From NCBI GenBank assembly GCA_024680835.1, contig JAILBP010000276.1:1-11461 (forward strand): a stretch of DNA of 11,461 bases. Reading direction: 5' to 3'. The stretch's first letter is position 1. Every line of letters begins with the position of its first letter. The notes beneath the pieces were generated by a model. The model was not told the DNA's origin, searched no databases, and worked only from the letters and a program-made list of their open reading frames with translations. The translations under genes and the position numbers were made by a program. Positions 1 through 7,097 of this stretch are shown here, piece after piece. This DNA comes from RGIG6904 sp024680835 (GTDB lineage: Bacteria; Bacillota; Clostridia; Lachnospirales; Lachnospiraceae).

Positions 1-1455
1 GTCGATGGAGTTATTAAAATCATTGGTGTTCAAACGGTGGTAACCGTTTCCGTCCATATATGATATACCGCTGTCGGTGGATATGAACAGTGTTCCGTCA
101 CTGATATAGTTCAGATTATTGATGCAGCTCACATCCCTGCAGACCATGGTCTTCAGCTGAGTAAAATCATCCCGTGAAACATCAAAATAATAGATATGAT
201 TTACATTTGTACCCACCATCAGCGTTCCATCGGGAGCAAATGCACAGCAGTTAAATACCTCCTGCTCGTCCGGTAGCTTCAGAGTGCTCAAAAGCTGTCC
301 GGCCTTCATCAGATGCAGGCTGCCGTCGGATGTTACCGCTACCACATGATCCGACTCATCCGCGGTGATGCTGTCCGTATAATTGACCTCATTCAGGGTG
401 TTGGCCGCCTTAAGGCCGTTATTCATCATCAATATCTGCATGCTGGAGGTCGTACCGATATAATAATATCCATCCGTAGCGCGGATGATACTACGCACGG
501 AATTTGATGGCAGACCGCTGGACTGGTCCAGTACATTTACAACCTTTTCGCGGATCACAATGGAAAGACCGTTGTCATTGGTGCCGATCCACAGACGGCC
601 TTCCTCATCCACATAGAGGCAGTTTACGTTTTTGACGGATTCGTATTCGTCTATCCATCTGAATTCCCTGCCGTTATAACGATACAATCCCGCATATGTA
701 CCGATCCACAGGACACCATCGTTGGTCTGCTCTATATCATTGGCCTCTCCGCAGGGAAGACCGTTGCTATTGCTGTAAACACTCTGTACATAATCATTGT
801 AATCAATGGCTCCCGGTAATGAGGCCGCCTGAACATTCACGGCGGACAACACAGAGATTCCGAGAAACAGCGCGATGGCCGATGCCGTTCCCGCTGCTTT
901 GATCGCTTTCTGTTCTTTTCCGGCGCGTCTTATGAGGATCACAACATATACCGCCGCTATGGTCAGCATTTTGTCAGCAAACTCAATGATCAGCTGTCCG
1001 AGCACGGAACACAGTATTACCGGCCATTCCTTATCAAAAAAGTAGTTGAATACCCCGTCTCCCCATTTATTACCCGTATAACCATTATTGAATATCATAT
1101 TGAGTGGCACTGATACCACAAGTGCTGTGAACACAGTCAGGGAAGCGGCTTTCATAAACCCGAAAAACTGATCAAACCACTTTTTACGTACCGCTATACC
1201 CACTATTATACCCAGCACGATGTTGGTGATGGAATAGGCAGCGGAGAGTTTGTTGATGAGACTGTATGCCACATTGCCGGTAAATCCCACCATGGCACCG
1301 CATACCGGCCCGCCGATGCTGGCGGCGAGAGCCGTTCCAAAGGAATCGAGCCACAGGGGAAGCTCCAGCCATCGAGCCAGCATTTTTCCGCTTATGTTCA
1401 AACCCACACATAATGTAATAAACAAAACTATCTGCCAGGTTTTAGCTTTCTTCAT
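1..1455 (-). CDS. Membrane sensor: ECF-S-like domain fused to two-component-regulator beta-propeller (C-terminus outside window)
   Basis: The open frame runs 485 codons from the ATG at 1455 to the window edge with no stop, so the C-terminus is missing. A GGAGGAG ribosome site lies 9 bases upstream. Residues 1-175 form a hydrophobic domain of about five or six helices with patterns typical of ECF-transporter S-component-like domains (LDSFGTALAASIGGP near 36-50). A further helix lies at about 190-210. From about residue 225 there are Reg_prop beta-propeller blades: SNGLPCGEANDIEQ followed by DGVLWIGTYAGLYRYNG (246-262), then GRLWIGTNDNGL (286-297), then weaker blades to the end. In related proteins such a propeller is an extracytoplasmic ligand sensor passing a signal to a cytoplasmic GGDEF or kinase domain; which one applies here cannot be seen. 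It lies about 110 bases behind the previous gene, with a possible promoter of its own. Confidence 0.87.
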   Translation of the reverse strand, partial: MKKAKTWQIVLFITLCVGLNISGKMLARWLELPLWLDSFGTALAASIGGPVCGAMVGFTGNVAYSLINKLSAAYSITNIVLGIIVGIAVRKKWFDQFFGFMKAASLTVFTALVVSVPLNMIFNNGYTGNKWGDGVFNYFFDKEWPVILCSVLGQLIIEFADKMLTIAAVYVVILIRRAGKEQKAIKAAGTASAIALFLGISVLSAVNVQAASLPGAIDYNDYVQSVYSNSNGLPCGEANDIEQTNDGVLWIGTYAGLYRYNGREFRWIDEYESVKNVNCLYVDEEGRLWIGTNDNGLSIVIREKVVNVLDQSSGLPSNSVRSIIRATDGYYYIGTTSSMQILMMNNGLKAANTLNEVNYTDSITADESDHVVAVTSDGSLHLMKAGQLLSTLKLPDEQEVFNCCAFAPDGTLMVGTNVNHIYYFDVSRDDFTQLKTMVCRDVSCINNLNYISDGTLFISTDSGISYMDGNGYHRLNTNDFNNSID

Positions 1456-1496
1456 CAGTTTATGCTCCTCCAAGCTACACTTCGTATCAGTCTTTT

Positions 1497-1526
1497 ATTA
1501 TCAGACATATTCCCCTTCAAAGGCAA
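1497..1526 (-). promoter_or_regulatory. Candidate promoter of the propeller sensor gene
   Basis: On the minus strand TTGCCT (1526-1521, four of six matches to the -35 consensus) is followed after 18 bases by GATAAT (1502-1497, five of six matches to the -10 consensus). It sits about 40 bases before the start codon at 1455, which suits transcription of the sensor gene apart from the operon upstream. This is consensus matching by eye only. Confidence 0.35.
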
Positions 1527-1548
1527 AGCGTATCTATCCATGAATCAT

Positions 1549-1577
1549 TATGTTTACGTACTCATCACATAAACATA
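1549..1577 (-). repeat. 11-bp inverted repeat across a stop codon
   Basis: Arms at 1549-1559 and 1567-1577 are complementary over 11 positions with a single G-T wobble, around a 7-base loop. The repeat covers the last codons and the TGA (1567-1565) of the OB-fold protein gene. The stem is A/T-rich and no T-run follows on the minus strand, so it is not a classical intrinsic terminator. It may be an mRNA 3'-end stabiliser, a processing site, or a protein-binding palindrome between the operon and the sensor gene. Confidence 0.5.
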
Positions 1578-2602
1578 CTGCGCATCACATATAATATTTC
1601 CTCTTTATGCTCTTGCGAGCCTCCGGTAACCGGATAAACATACAATAAAGCCTGTACTCCCTCGTCCGTGTTATCCCTCGGCAGAAAGATGAATTCAACC
1701 CTGTGCTTGCTGAAATCATTATTGTTTTCATCGGTAAAGCTGCCGGTATAATAACTCAGCTTTCCGTAATCCGCCTGCACGTCACGCCTTACCATATCGC
1801 GCTCAAACCACTGTGACAGGATCGGTCCCCTGATGATGACGGAACCCATAATGTTTTTGACAATAGCGTCACAGAACTCTTTCGTCTTGTCCTTGTCAGA
1901 AGCTTCCTCCAGATGTTCATTTCCGACGTAGAATATAAATAAGCTCTCCGGTGCACCGGATCTGTCGAGCTCATTCAGTCTGTACTGGTAACCTTCCACG
2001 TTGGGAAGCTCCTCCTCTACCGTCTTCCACACTGCGGGGATCTCGTAATGCATCACACCGCCCAGACTCCGGTTATATGTCTCGTTGGTGCGGAATTCCC
2101 TGCCTCCCTTCAATGTCCATGTGTATTCATAAGGCTTACCGTCTGCCTCAAAGACATACTCTGCAGCAAGGGTTATACCCTTTGATGATGTCTGCACCTG
2201 CCCCAGCACCTTGAAAAGCTTGTCCGAACTGCCTGTCTCATCAAACTCGGTGTGCGCCACCATGCTGTAAATACCTACGGTTAATGTACATGTTATACCT
2301 GTATCACCATCTTCCTCCGGCAATAGCGTAAATGAAAAGCCGTCCGCAGAAACATTTTTTATGCGCCCGATCACGGCATAGTTTTTCCCGTTAAAAGCAT
2401 CGGGATTCCCCACCACCGATCCTGCCGAAACATTGGAATATACCACTGTCTTATCGGCATCGATGGAAACTCCCGTATCTGCCAAAGCCACATGTGTTCC
2501 CGTTACGAGAAAAGCCAGCACCACCAGCGCGCTGACGATCCTTCTGAGCTTAATATCCTTAATATTCCGTTTTGAATTCGCAAAAATATTTTTCATGGTC
2601 AT
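1565..2602 (-). CDS. Exported protein with N-terminal OB-fold (tRNA_anti-like) domain
   Basis: The product has 345 residues from the ATG at 2602. A basic N-terminal stretch (KRNIKDIKLRR) is followed by a hydrophobic segment (about 22-40) ending in an ALA/DT signal-peptidase-like site, so it is probably secreted or held at the outer membrane face. Residues about 50-150 (a 'VGNPDAFNGKNYAVIGRIKNV' type run, then a repeated beta pattern) resemble the OB-fold tRNA_anti-like domain of small bacterial lipoproteins. The C-terminal half, from about 180 to the end, is a second alpha/beta domain that I do not recognise. I prefer the 2602 start because AAAGG lies 4 bases upstream and the signal peptide is more compact. 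An in-frame ATG at 2650 overlaps the preceding stop and would add 16 residues without a clear ribosome site. Function unknown; it is the last gene of the motor-like operon. Confidence 0.8.
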   Translation of the reverse strand: MTMKNIFANSKRNIKDIKLRRIVSALVVLAFLVTGTHVALADTGVSIDADKTVVYSNVSAGSVVGNPDAFNGKNYAVIGRIKNVSADGFSFTLLPEEDGDTGITCTLTVGIYSMVAHTEFDETGSSDKLFKVLGQVQTSSKGITLAAEYVFEADGKPYEYTWTLKGGREFRTNETYNRSLGGVMHYEIPAVWKTVEEELPNVEGYQYRLNELDRSGAPESLFIFYVGNEHLEEASDKDKTKEFCDAIVKNIMGSVIIRGPILSQWFERDMVRRDVQADYGKLSYYTGSFTDENNNDFSKHRVEFIFLPRDNTDEGVQALLYVYPVTGGSQEHKEEILYVMRSMFM

Positions 2603-2646
2603 ATTGCCTTTATGTATAAACGGTAAACAGTCAAAAGGTGTTTTCA

Positions 2647-3171
2647 TCATCTGAAAGAGGATTCAAACCTGATACGGCTGTCATCAGCATATTTTTCAAT
2701 ACATTTAATGACATACTGCTCCGTATAGTATTCACCGTATTCGTCCCTTATGACAAAAACATCATTCTGTGACACATCCTTGTAGTCCTTCATTGCATTA
2801 GAAAGCGCCTCTTCAAAACTCAGCGGATTTCCGTTTGCATCTACTTCTGCGGCATTCATGCTCACGAGCCGCTCCTCTTCCGTTCCGTCATGTCCCGTAT
2901 ATATGTATTTTTTACTTAAAAAGCTCACCCGGTCATATTCGATGTAAATGCCCCAGCTGCGGACCGCATCTTCCTCCGTTGTATCCACAGCAGGAGTTTC
3001 ATCCTCATTATCCTCCGGGTACAGTATTTCCCTGTTCACAAGCTGCTCATTCAGGTCTATCAGGGGTTTTCCGTTATCCGTGATCACCTTGACCTTGCGA
3101 AAAGCAAAACCTGTAACGCACAATATGCATATCATCAAAAACAGGAGCAAGTGTTTGTTATGTTTCATCAT
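2647..3171 (-). CDS. Single-anchor exported protein, possible third ExbD-like outer domain
   Basis: The product has 174 residues from the ATG pair at 3171/3168. A short basic start (MMKHNKH) leads into one hydrophobic segment (about 8-24). There is no proper lipobox, because the residue before the cysteine is Leu. An acidic linker (PEDNEDETPAVDTTEED) follows, then a domain reading strand (SWGIYIEYDRVSF), helix (SFEEALSNAMKDY), strand (DVFVIRDEYG), helix (YTEQYVIKCIEKY), strand (RIRFES). That order resembles the periplasmic domain of ExbD/TolR, but this is a fold guess and no family was recognised. The anchor carries no acidic residue, so it cannot supply the channel aspartate. The start overlaps the end of the preceding gene by 14 bases, suggesting coupled translation; an upstream in-frame ATG at 3207 would add 12 residues. 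Confidence 0.75.
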   Translation of the reverse strand: MMKHNKHLLLFLMICILCVTGFAFRKVKVITDNGKPLIDLNEQLVNREILYPEDNEDETPAVDTTEEDAVRSWGIYIEYDRVSFLSKKYIYTGHDGTEEERLVSMNAAEVDANGNPLSFEEALSNAMKDYKDVSQNDVFVIRDEYGEYYTEQYVIKCIEKYADDSRIRFESSFR

Positions 3172-3640
3172 CCAAATCCCACAAAATATTATGTCCTTCC
3201 AAAACATCCATCACCTGATGCATGACCGATGATACAGCAAAATCATCCACCAGTTTCACCCTTTCGGTACCGGGATAATTTGAGAGATACTCATCCAGAG
3301 CCTGCACGTCCGCTGCCACAACACCGTTTATGGTGATGGACTTGCCGCTCACCTTTATCGAAACACCCTCGCCCTCATCGACGGATGGCGCTTCCGGAAG
3401 ATTCGCACTATCGAGCGTCGGCGAATCTATCAGCTCCCGCACAAGTCCCATCCCACCATGTTCTCCGAACAGCAGAAAAGCAGATATCAGCATGAAGGCG
3501 ACAGGCACCAATAGAACCAACGCCCTTATCCTCTTTGCTCTGCTGTCGGTTGACGGTTTTTTTATATATATGTATATGAGAAAGATAATGAGCAGTACCG
3601 ACAGTATCAGTACAACCCACCTGAGACTTATCCCGTGCAT
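3158..3640 (-). CDS. Two-helix membrane protein with ExbD/TolR-like extracytoplasmic domain
   Basis: The product has 160 residues with a ribosome site (AAGAGG) about 8 bases before the ATG. Two membrane helices (about 7-27 and 39-59) flank a short basic loop, placing the rest outside the cell. After a linker, residues about 92-155 read VSIKVSGKSITING, then a helix (ADVQALDEYLSNY), a strand with VKLVDD, and a helix (SVMHQVMDVLEG). This follows the ExbD/TolR periplasmic layout, where a strand ending in D precedes the last helix. It lacks the single acidic membrane helix of true ExbD: neither helix contains Asp or Glu. I infer an accessory or regulatory partner of the adjacent channel rather than a proton-conducting subunit. 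It follows the ExbD-like gene after 23 bases. The membrane topology is well supported; the domain assignment is moderate. Confidence 0.8.
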   Translation of the reverse strand: MHGISLRWVVLILSVLLIIFLIYIYIKKPSTDSRAKRIRALVLLVPVAFMLISAFLLFGEHGGMGLVRELIDSPTLDSANLPEAPSVDEGEGVSIKVSGKSITINGVVAADVQALDEYLSNYPGTERVKLVDDFAVSSVMHQVMDVLEGHNILWDLDDET

Positions 3641-3663
3641 ATACCTGTCCTCTTAATACCAGA

Positions 3664-4284
3664 TCACTGAACCGCTATGGCTATTCCCTTTTCCTTATAT
3701 TCGCTCGCAAGATCCTCCAGGAGCTTACTGATAGCAACCTCATCCCTGTACAGTATCTTGTCCTCATTGCGATTTACGGAAACCACCACGACCTTTTTAA
3801 CGCCATCCTCGCCGACTGTAACGGCACTATCTATAAGGCGTCTGAGCTCCTGTTCCAATTTTCCGGGCTGCAGCCCGTCGCCTTTGAAAACATCATCCTC
3901 GTTTTCCTCAGATACTATGATGACATTTTCTTCCGCGTCTTTTCCGAACAGGGTCTTCTGTCCGTCGCCTATTCCGGCAGTCACTGTAAGATAGCGTTCG
4001 TGAAGCTTTTTCTCCTCGAAACTGTCCGGGATATACTCTGTCCTCACATCTATAAATGTCACATAATTGTCTATATTCTCGTACTTTTGGTAATGCTGTA
4101 TCACGGATTCCTCACCGAAATCTTCGGGAGTGGAAACCACAGCCTGACTGTCCTGAGGATCCTGCTCCACTGTGGACTTCTGTACCGCCTGACCGAACAT
4201 TACCACCATGAGTACTATAAATATCACATCCAGAAGTGAGGTAAGATCTATGATGATCTCTTTCTTACTCAAAAGATGTCTCAT
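3664..4284 (-). CDS. ExbD/TolR-like biopolymer transport subunit with membrane aspartate
   Basis: The product has 206 residues. The N-terminal region (IIIDLTSLLDVIFIVLMVVM, about 10-29) matches the signature of ExbD/TolR, in which one Asp in the only membrane helix carries protons for the ExbB/TolQ channel; here it is D19. A long acidic, charged linker follows. The C-terminal domain (about 135-206) has helix KLEQELRRLID, strand KKVVVVSVNRNEDKI, LYRDEVAISKLLEDL and final strand IAIAV, like the ExbD outer domain. The start overlaps the stop of the channel gene by 4 bases (ATGA) and GAGGG lies upstream, consistent with coupled 1:1 synthesis. At 206 residues it is longer than the usual ~140-residue ExbD, the excess lying in the linker. 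MotB is less likely, since no OmpA-like peptidoglycan-binding domain is seen. Confidence 0.88.
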   Translation of the reverse strand: MRHLLSKKEIIIDLTSLLDVIFIVLMVVMFGQAVQKSTVEQDPQDSQAVVSTPEDFGEESVIQHYQKYENIDNYVTFIDVRTEYIPDSFEEKKLHERYLTVTAGIGDGQKTLFGKDAEENVIIVSEENEDDVFKGDGLQPGKLEQELRRLIDSAVTVGEDGVKKVVVVSVNRNEDKILYRDEVAISKLLEDLASEYKEKGIAIAVQ

Positions 4285-4874
4285 AAATTTCCCTCTTTCT
4301 TCTTTTCCTTGATACGTCCGGTCTTATAACTGTCCTCTTTAAGTCTCACATAGGACTCATAATCCACATCACAGAGGTAAAGCTTCTTTGACGTGCTGGC
4401 AGCGACATAGATTTTCAGCGCCATTGTGACTACAAGGGCGACCCATGTTGATGTCATGGCAACACCAAGATTGTCCAACATGGAACCGGCCTCCGCAACA
4501 CCACGGCTTATAAGCCCCGCCTGACCTATCAGGCCGGTCACGGTGCCGAAGATACCTGCAAGCGGAAACACCGGTATCAGCTCCGTCAGAGTGTTATATC
4601 TGGTGCACAGTCTGTCGAATTCCTCTTTCCAATCGTTGATGCTGCGGTTGGATATTGTACTGTTGGTCACGTTTTCCAGATCAAGATTCTCGTTAAACAT
4701 TCCTTCGCTCATGTTGATCTGAACCTTAAAGCGATCGTCATAACGCCTCTTTTGCTCTACAAGATCTTCCCCCAGCCTCATCAGCTTCAAAAAAACAAAC
4801 ACTCCGCATGCCACGATCACGATGTTGATCAGAGCGCCAAGCGGGCTTGAAAAAAACATTCTTATAAATCCCAT
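4281..4874 (-). CDS. MotA/TolQ/ExbB-family proton channel subunit
   Basis: The product has 197 residues with three membrane helices: about 12-31, about 98-118 and about 137-160. The second carries the family hallmark FPLAGIFGTVTGLIG and the third AMTSTWVALVVTMALKIY, matching the paired pore helices of ExbB/TolQ/MotA with their conserved small and threonine residues. The cytoplasmic stretch between helices 1 and 2 is charged and about 65 residues long, and the tail is short and very basic. In this family five such subunits surround two ExbD-type helices and use the proton gradient to drive movement in the envelope. It follows the AIM24 gene after 6 bases and overlaps the ExbD-like gene by 4. 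TonB or Tol partners of Gram-negative cells are absent, so the load it drives is unknown. Confidence 0.9.
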   Translation of the reverse strand: MGFIRMFFSSPLGALINIVIVACGVFVFLKLMRLGEDLVEQKRRYDDRFKVQINMSEGMFNENLDLENVTNSTISNRSINDWKEEFDRLCTRYNTLTELIPVFPLAGIFGTVTGLIGQAGLISRGVAEAGSMLDNLGVAMTSTWVALVVTMALKIYVAASTSKKLYLCDVDYESYVRLKEDSYKTGRIKEKKKEGNL

Positions 4875-4880
4875 ATCACC

Positions 4881-5657
4881 TTAACTCCTTACCTTATCGC
4901 CCCTGACAGGCGCAACCCACACCTTTCCGGTGCCACGATATACATTCACAAGACCTTCGCCGGAAACCGCTGATCCCACAAGAGTCTTTGTGGTCTTCTC
5001 CACAGTGAGCTTCAGGGAATTTGACCATGCAACCGCCATATTGCCGTCTATCCTGACCTCATCATCCGTGAGAGCTATAGTGATAAGCTCCGCTCTCGGC
5101 ACGGGACTTTCCAGAGCCACAATGCCCTGCCCGGTCAGTATGGAATTGAACAATCCCTCACCCGCAAAGACTGCTCCGGTCACTGTGTTTCGACCCGTGA
5201 CATTAATATTCACGGTACTGCTGCAGGATAAAAACATTCCGTCCTCGATCACCATGCCTCCCTGCCAGTTTTCCACTTCCTCCAGCAGGATGTGTTTGTA
5301 TGTCGGCTCTAACAGCACGACTCCGGTTCCTTCGTACAAGGGCTTTATGGTGGTCTCCCCTGTCACCTTGCTTCCAACCATCTTTTTCATGAGATCCATA
5401 GCGCCGGTAACATTCGTTGAAACACGGATCTTCCCCATCATGATCTGCATGGCGCCTGCCTGCAGTACAGCGCCGGAATCCTCGAGTCTGACAGCCAGCT
5501 GTTTTTTACGGATGTTCATCTTGGAGGCAAAATACTGCTGTTCGGCGTTAAGCTCGGTAACCGAGAGATCCCTGTCATACTCCAGCACACTGAAGTTTTT
5601 GACTGTCTCGGTTATCCTGTGATTTTCCGATTCCATGAAAAGATTTGTCTCTACCAT
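4881..5657 (-). CDS. AIM24-family protein
   Basis: The product has 258 residues and no signal peptide or membrane helix. The C-terminal half carries the hallmark stretches of the AIM24 family (formerly DUF124): GEGLFNSILTGQGIVALESP, DDEVRIDGNMAVAWS, TKTLVGSAVSGEGLVNVY and RGTGKVWVAP. The family forms beta-rich folds; the yeast mitochondrial namesake affects inner-membrane architecture, and the bacterial role is poorly known. I chose the ATG at 5657, since GAGAGG lies 6 bases before it; a TTG two codons upstream abuts that site and is unlikely. The gene sits 36 bases after the HD-GYP gene and 6 before the channel gene, suggesting work with the ExbB/ExbD-like pair, perhaps on the cytoplasmic membrane face. 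That role is inference. Confidence 0.92.
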   Translation of the reverse strand: MVETNLFMESENHRITETVKNFSVLEYDRDLSVTELNAEQQYFASKMNIRKKQLAVRLEDSGAVLQAGAMQIMMGKIRVSTNVTGAMDLMKKMVGSKVTGETTIKPLYEGTGVVLLEPTYKHILLEEVENWQGGMVIEDGMFLSCSSTVNINVTGRNTVTGAVFAGEGLFNSILTGQGIVALESPVPRAELITIALTDDEVRIDGNMAVAWSNSLKLTVEKTTKTLVGSAVSGEGLVNVYRGTGKVWVAPVRGDKVRS

Positions 5658-5673
5658 CGTCAACCTCTCGTAA

Positions 5674-5690
5674 CCTGCAGTATATGCAGG
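5674..5690 (-). repeat. Short inverted repeat between the HD-GYP and AIM24 genes
   Basis: CCTGCA and TGCAGG form a 6-bp stem around a 5-base loop in the 36-base gap between the two genes. No T-run follows, so it is not a classical terminator. It ends 16 bases before the AIM24 start codon and just before its ribosome site, so it could tune translation or mark an mRNA cut. A repeat this short could also be chance. Confidence 0.35.
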
Positions 5691-5693
5691 CTC

Positions 5694-7085
5694 TTACTCA
5701 TGCAAAACATAATCCTTGTCTTCATCCATGATCTCTATCATGCATCTTGCCGGCTTTTCATCGAACTGAGTTCCTATATTCTTTTCGATCTCTTCTCTGA
5801 CTTTCTGTTGCGGGAGATATCGCCTGTAACTTCTGTTGGATGTCATGGCATCATAGGAATCCGCCACCGCTATTATCCTCGCCTCCATAGGTATCTCGTC
5901 TCCCTTTTTGTGATCGGGATAGCCGGTTCCGTCAAACCTTTCATGATGCCATCTTGCTCCGGTGGATAATTCGGGCTTTGTCTTTATCTCCGCTAAGATA
6001 TCATATCCCGTAGCCGGGTGTTTTTTGATCTCATTGTACTCTTCATCCGTCAGACGGCTGGGTTTATTTATGATCTCGTTTGGAACACCTATCTTGCCTA
6101 TATCATGGAGAAGTCCCATATAATAGACATTCTCGCATTCCTCATTGGTCATTCCCAGTTTCTCGGCTATCATACGTGAATACTGTGCAACCCTGATGGA
6201 ATGTCCTCTGGTGTACTCATCCTTGGCATCGATAGTATGCGCCAGCGCCTCCATCACTTCTACGGACAGCTCTTTGATCTCCGCCTGTGCCTTTATCGCT
6301 TTATTCATGAAGTCGATATTGCGCACGATTACATAAAACGCAATGATGAGCACAAAGGTTATAAAGATATTGCAGAACATCAATATTTGCTGCTCATACT
6401 TGGCAACTCTGATGGCCATGGAGACTATGGGTTTCAATCTGTCTAAGAGTTCGTCTCCCTCCGATTGTGTTATTAGCTTTATGGTGTTGAGCTTTTCATC
6501 GTCAAGCTCTGTTACTGACCATATGCACATCTTCACCGTGTATATGAATGTACTGAATGCGAAGGTTACTGTGGGTAATATCAAAAAAAGCTTTCTGTCC
6601 GTAACCTGATGTTCGCCGGAAACCACAGCCAACGGCCTTATTACCAGGAAAAAGAACAATATATTCAATACCAGATAAAACAACATCGAAAAGACTGTCT
6701 TCTCCAATAAAATAAACAGGGCAGGCGGAATTATCATCACAGAACACAGATACACAAATATTGCTATGGATGAATTTTGCGCCTTTACCAGCCTGACATA
6801 CAACGACATCGATATCGCCTGTATCAATAGCTGTATTCCCGTACCTAATAAGGCAAACAGAACAGATTCTTTGAAGGATGCAGTATCGAATGTATTCCAC
6901 CCCAGCACTTCGTCCAATTTGGCGCTTGTCCAAAAGGAGATAGTGTTTCCGACTGTTGGCGAGAGTAAAAACAATGCTGCAATCTTCGGAACTGTTTTTT
7001 TAAGCCTAAAACATGTCATTGAAGAGATGATGAAAAGCACCGCGCCAATGATATATAAAAGCAAATTGATAAAAGTAACATTCAT
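5694..7085 (-). CDS. Membrane-bound HD-GYP cyclic-di-GMP phosphodiesterase
   Basis: The product has 463 residues. The first ~255 contain about seven hydrophobic helices, with a polar stretch (about 187-232) before the last one that may be an extracytoplasmic sensor loop; I do not recognise this input domain. The remainder is an HD-GYP domain: H295 in YTRGHS, the HD pair H327/D328 in LLHDIGKIGVP with K331, H356 in KKHPATG, HH at 380-381, and the full GYP motif in FDGTGYP (384-390), followed by D409 and D412 in ADSYDAM. All metal-binding positions I can check are present, so it should hydrolyse c-di-GMP to pGpG or GMP. The late FDP motif reads FDE, a mild variation. It follows the ParA gene after 12 bases, tying c-di-GMP turnover to the operon. 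Confidence 0.93.
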   Translation of the reverse strand: MNVTFINLLLYIIGAVLFIISSMTCFRLKKTVPKIAALFLLSPTVGNTISFWTSAKLDEVLGWNTFDTASFKESVLFALLGTGIQLLIQAISMSLYVRLVKAQNSSIAIFVYLCSVMIIPPALFILLEKTVFSMLFYLVLNILFFFLVIRPLAVVSGEHQVTDRKLFLILPTVTFAFSTFIYTVKMCIWSVTELDDEKLNTIKLITQSEGDELLDRLKPIVSMAIRVAKYEQQILMFCNIFITFVLIIAFYVIVRNIDFMNKAIKAQAEIKELSVEVMEALAHTIDAKDEYTRGHSIRVAQYSRMIAEKLGMTNEECENVYYMGLLHDIGKIGVPNEIINKPSRLTDEEYNEIKKHPATGYDILAEIKTKPELSTGARWHHERFDGTGYPDHKKGDEIPMEARIIAVADSYDAMTSNRSYRRYLPQQKVREEIEKNIGTQFDEKPARCMIEIMDEDKDYVLHE

Positions 7086-7097
7086 GATAAACCCCTG

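Noticed and set aside
3158..4874. Zorya-like anti-phage system (ZorA/ZorB)
   Set aside because: The channel protein has no long cytoplasmic coiled-coil tail, the ExbD-like partner shows no OmpA-type peptidoglycan-binding domain, and no ZorC, ZorD or ZorE-like gene is present.
3158..4874. Flagellar stator MotA/MotB
   Set aside because: The channel subunit is ExbB-sized with three helices instead of MotA's four, and the partner has an ExbD-type rather than a MotB-type outer domain. No flagellar genes are nearby.
4930..5622. A 230-codon open frame on the plus strand
   Set aside because: It is antisense to the well-recognised AIM24 gene and gives a Ser/Thr/Pro/Phe-rich translation typical of a complementary-strand shadow.
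5655..5663. TTG at 5663 as the start of the AIM24 gene
   Set aside because: The GAGAGG ribosome site directly touches this TTG, leaving no spacing, whereas the ATG at 5657 has a normal 6-base gap.
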